6,461 bases of DNA. Origin: Pseudomonadota bacterium. GTDB lineage: Bacteria; SAR324; XYD2-FULL-50-16; JAHJRI01. The notes under the pieces are model-generated. The model had not been told where the DNA came from. It did no database searches and worked only from the letters and a program-made list of their open reading frames with translations. Position numbers and translations under genes: made by a program. Location of the stretch: assembly GCA_022360105.1 (NCBI GenBank), contig JAKSDL010000651.1, positions 1 to 6,461 on the forward strand, written 5' to 3'. Positions 5,427 through 6,461 of this stretch are shown one piece after another. Numbering within the stretch: position 1 is the first letter of the stretch; each line of letters starts with the position of its first letter.

Positions 5427-5848
5427 TACGACAATTTACTAAAACAGATATTGACCGGGTTATTGACATTTGGCTTGAAGCATCAATTGAAGCCCATGAT
5501 TTTGTGGTTAGTGACTTTTGGGAATCAAAAGCAAAGGATATGAAGGAGGTCTATATTCCTTCGGCAGAAAACTACATTTATGAAAAAGAGGGGATCATCA
5601 AGGGTTTTATCTCCTTGTACAACGATACTCTAGCAGCTATTTTTGTTTCTCCAAGTTCTCAGGGAACAGGCATTGGCAAGGAACTTATGGGCAAAGCTAA
5701 AGATATTCGTGACCATTTGAATCTCACCGTTTACAAAGAAAATCGCAAAAGCATTGATTTCTACAAAAAATGTGGGTTTAAAATAGAGCACGAACAAATT
5801 GATGAGCATACTGGTCACCCGGAGTTGGTAATGACATTCAGCTCATAA
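5423..5848 (+). CDS. Cassette 9b: GNAT-family N-acetyltransferase (YiaC-like)
   Basis: The 141-residue protein is a complete, single-domain GNAT. It has an N-terminal helix (IDRVIDIWLEASIEAHDFV) typical of the YiaC/YjaB branch and a beta-hairpin at 51-65. Motif A is LAAIFVSPSSQGTGIGKELM (70-89), with the acetyl-CoA pyrophosphate loop QGTGIG. Motif B is YKENRKSIDFYKKCGF (104-119), and the C-terminal GHPELVMTF completes the pattern. Related enzymes acetylate protein lysines, peptides or small amines; the acceptor here is unknown. The ribosome-binding site is weak (AAGAGA about 9 bases upstream), consistent with coupling through the ATGA overlap with the upstream remnant frame. The TAA stop is inside the R'' box TCATAAC. 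Confidence 0.9.
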   Translation: MIRQFTKTDIDRVIDIWLEASIEAHDFVVSDFWESKAKDMKEVYIPSAENYIYEKEGIIKGFISLYNDTLAAIFVSPSSQGTGIGKELMGKAKDIRDHLNLTVYKENRKSIDFYKKCGFKIEHEQIDEHTGHPELVMTFSS

Positions 5849-5963
5849 CAGGGATTTGCAGTGAATCACCACTTGACCTTCGATCAGGTCAACTACCCAA
5901 ATTCCGACAAATCGTTCGTAGCAACAAAATCTTACACATAGCTCCTGAAACGCTGCGTTATTT
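5843..5963 (+). repeat. attC9, 121 nt, right arm degraded
   Basis: R'' is TCATAAC (5843-5849), overlapping the GNAT stop, and R' is GTTATTT (5957-5963). The left arm CAGGGATTTGCAGTG is close to the canonical one, but the right arm is TAGCTCCTGAAACGCTGC rather than GGCGGCCACTGAAACCCGGC, so pairing is partial. The centre retains CTTCGATCAGGTCAA and CCCAAATTCC, which align with the other sites. The cassette's own start (ATTAAAAAC at 4983-4991) does not match GCTCATAAC (5841-5849). Confidence 0.8.
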
Positions 5964-6193
5964 TGAAAAGTGAGCAAATTTATGGATTCACCTTGGTTGC
6001 ATGCTCTACAAAAGAAAAATCAAACTGTGGCGCAGAAGCTTATGCACGGGCAAATGGTGCGGAACCGGAAACTGATGTTTCTGAAGATTTTAAGTTTTAC
6101 TACCGGCCTGTCAAAGAAGATTATGCGGAGACCAGTCCAAGTCCGTTTGAGGATTATACCAAATCCGGCGTAGACAAGGCAGAGAGGCCCTAA
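5963..6193 (+). CDS. Cassette 10: small terminal ORF, possibly frameshifted
   Basis: The 76-residue frame uses a TTG start and has no ribosome-binding site. Its second half (EDFKFYYRPVKEDYAETSPS, then PFEDYTKSGVDKAERP) looks like genuine acidic, aromatic protein sequence. Its first half (VACSTKEKSNCGAEAYARAN) is less convincing. The overlapping frame from GTG at 5970 begins SKFMDSPWLHALQKKNQTVA, which looks more natural, and then turns into Arg/Met-rich sequence. A single frameshift around 6040-6070 would join the two good halves. The TAA stop (6191-6193) lies in a CCTAAC motif, as in several other cassettes. No family recognised; either a decayed cassette gene or a truncated host gene. Confidence 0.45.
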   Translation: MKSEQIYGFTLVACSTKEKSNCGAEAYARANGAEPETDVSEDFKFYYRPVKEDYAETSPSPFEDYTKSGVDKAERP

Positions 6194-6205
6194 CCATATG
6201 AAACA

Positions 6206-6246
6206 GTGGACGTAGTTCTATTTGCCGACTTGCCGGCTACGCCCAC
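6206..6246. terminator. Imperfect inverted repeat between the array and the - strand gene
   Basis: GTGGACGTAG (6206-6215) pairs with CTACGCCCAC (6237-6246), nine of ten pairs, around a 21-base loop. The loop contains two copies of TTGCCG. It sits between convergent reading frames, the usual place for a bidirectional terminator, but no clear T-run follows on either strand and the loop is large. Its left arm also resembles an attC left arm (CAGTGGAC), so it may be the remnant of one. Confidence 0.35.
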
Positions 6247-6287
6247 TTACGAAGTTCCTCATATACTACCATCTGTGCCTTCACAGC

Positions 6288-6461
6288 TCATCTTACCTGT
6301 ATGCCTTCCTGCTTGAAAAAGTCGATCAAACTATTGTGCACACTCTCCAGCTCTTCGTTTGAAAGGGTTTTGTCATCAGATCCCACTTCAAATCGATACG
6401 TATAAGAGGTCATTTCGCTTTGAATGCCTTCACCTGTATATTTATAAAGGTATCGCCTATT
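6288..6461 (-). CDS. pheT: C-terminus of probable phenylalanyl-tRNA synthetase beta subunit (FDX-ACB domain), partial
   Basis: Reading the - strand from the window edge gives 57 residues ending at a TGA (6290-6288). The segment SYTYRFEVGSDDKTLSNEEL, followed by ESVHNSLIDFFKQEGIQVR, matches the FDX-ACB anticodon-binding domain. That domain closes bacterial PheT with a 'K/TS-x-x-y-R-f ... d-r/k-T-L-T-d-E-E-v ... lR' pattern, preceded by a 'Y-x-G-E-G-i' loop (YKYTGEGI here). PheT with PheS charges tRNA-Phe; this domain contacts the anticodon stem. The 5' end lies outside the window. Opposite orientation and no nearby attC make it the likely chromosomal flank. Identification rests on a short segment, so another FDX-ACB protein is possible. 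Confidence 0.55.
   Translation of the reverse strand, partial: NRRYLYKYTGEGIQSEMTSYTYRFEVGSDDKTLSNEELESVHNSLIDFFKQEGIQVR

Larger units (their letters stand above)
1..6212 (+). mobile_element. Distal part of a chromosomal integron cassette array
   Basis: About ten cassettes lie head to tail, each with one ORF (one with two) on the + strand and a roughly 95-124 nt attC at its 3' end. Taking the cut between G and TT of each GTTRRRY R' box, the cassettes span about 33-685, 686-1232, 1233-1803, 1804-2395, 2396-2981, 2982-3455, 3456-4395, 4396-4983, 4984-5957 and 5958 to about 6212. Cargo and array are AT-rich while the attC arms are GC-rich. No integrase, attI, transposase or resistance gene is visible. 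With cassettes read left to right, attI and intI are inferred to be left of the window. The right boundary is inferred from the end of attC-like sequence and the oppositely oriented host-like gene beyond it. Confidence 0.93.

Noticed and set aside
5216..5434. Minus-strand ORF at the end of the ABM-like gene
   Set aside because: Ser/Phe-rich shadow of a purine-rich + strand; not protein-like.
4413..5848. A joint defence or toxin-antitoxin system of phosphatase-like, ABM-like and GNAT proteins
   Set aside because: They are in separate or fused cassettes with weak shared spacing; GNAT is of the YiaC type, with no adjacent RHH antitoxin as in TacAT-type modules.
1..6461. CRISPR array, since repeats of similar length recur through the window
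   Set aside because: The repeats are about 124 nt, spaced by whole genes, and have R''/R' boxes and extrahelical bases typical of attC; no short regular repeats or cas genes.

Overview
The window is the distal (3') part of a chromosomal, sedentary integron: a run of about ten gene cassettes, all read on the + strand, separated by long, closely related attC recombination sites. Six sites are 123-124 nt long, and most share the same left arm (TAACAAGGGTTTGCAGTGG type) and right arm (GGCGGCCACTGAAACCCGGC then GTTA). The window opens inside the right arm of one attC (1-38). Nine more sites follow at about 568-691, 1115-1238, 1691-1809, 2278-2401, 2865-2987, 3338-3461, 4307-4401, 4866-4989 and 5843-5963. 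No integrase gene or attI site is visible. From the reading direction they should lie to the left, outside the window. Long, homogeneous attC sites and a low density of recognisable functions fit a chromosomal array rather than a resistance integron. The host is not identified: it is probably Gram-negative, because the array encodes a lipoprotein, a probable outer-membrane protein and a signal-peptide protein, although cassettes may come from other hosts.

Cargo, left to right: a four-helix membrane protein (57-566); a small exported protein (704-1108); a soluble protein of unknown function (1249-1689); a lipoprotein (1808-2272); an OsmC/Ohr-type redox protein (2472-2870); a small protein with a conserved NKKTVTV core (3003-3332); an exported, probably outer-membrane protein (3550-4206); a tyrosine-phosphatase-like protein with a shortened P-loop (4413-4871); an antibiotic-biosynthesis-monooxygenase (ABM)-like protein (5039-5335) followed by a GNAT acetyltransferase (5423-5848) in one two-gene unit; and a small, possibly frameshifted terminal ORF (5963-6193).

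The first part of the array is in good order. The first 9 bases of cassettes 1, 2, 4 and 5 are exact reverse complements of the last 9 bases at their own R'' box, as expected if each cassette inserted as an intact circle. From about 3450 onward the sites decay. Two R' boxes have lost the cleavage-site G, one attC is short and chimeric, one has a degraded right arm, and two units have non-matching ends.

After the last cassette, an imperfect inverted repeat (6206-6246) separates the array from a - strand reading frame (6461-6288). Its 57 residues look like the C-terminal anticodon-binding (FDX-ACB) domain of phenylalanyl-tRNA synthetase beta subunit. The window therefore probably contains the array-chromosome junction. 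No gap over 300 nt lacks a gene; the 100-200 nt gaps are almost entirely attC sequence.
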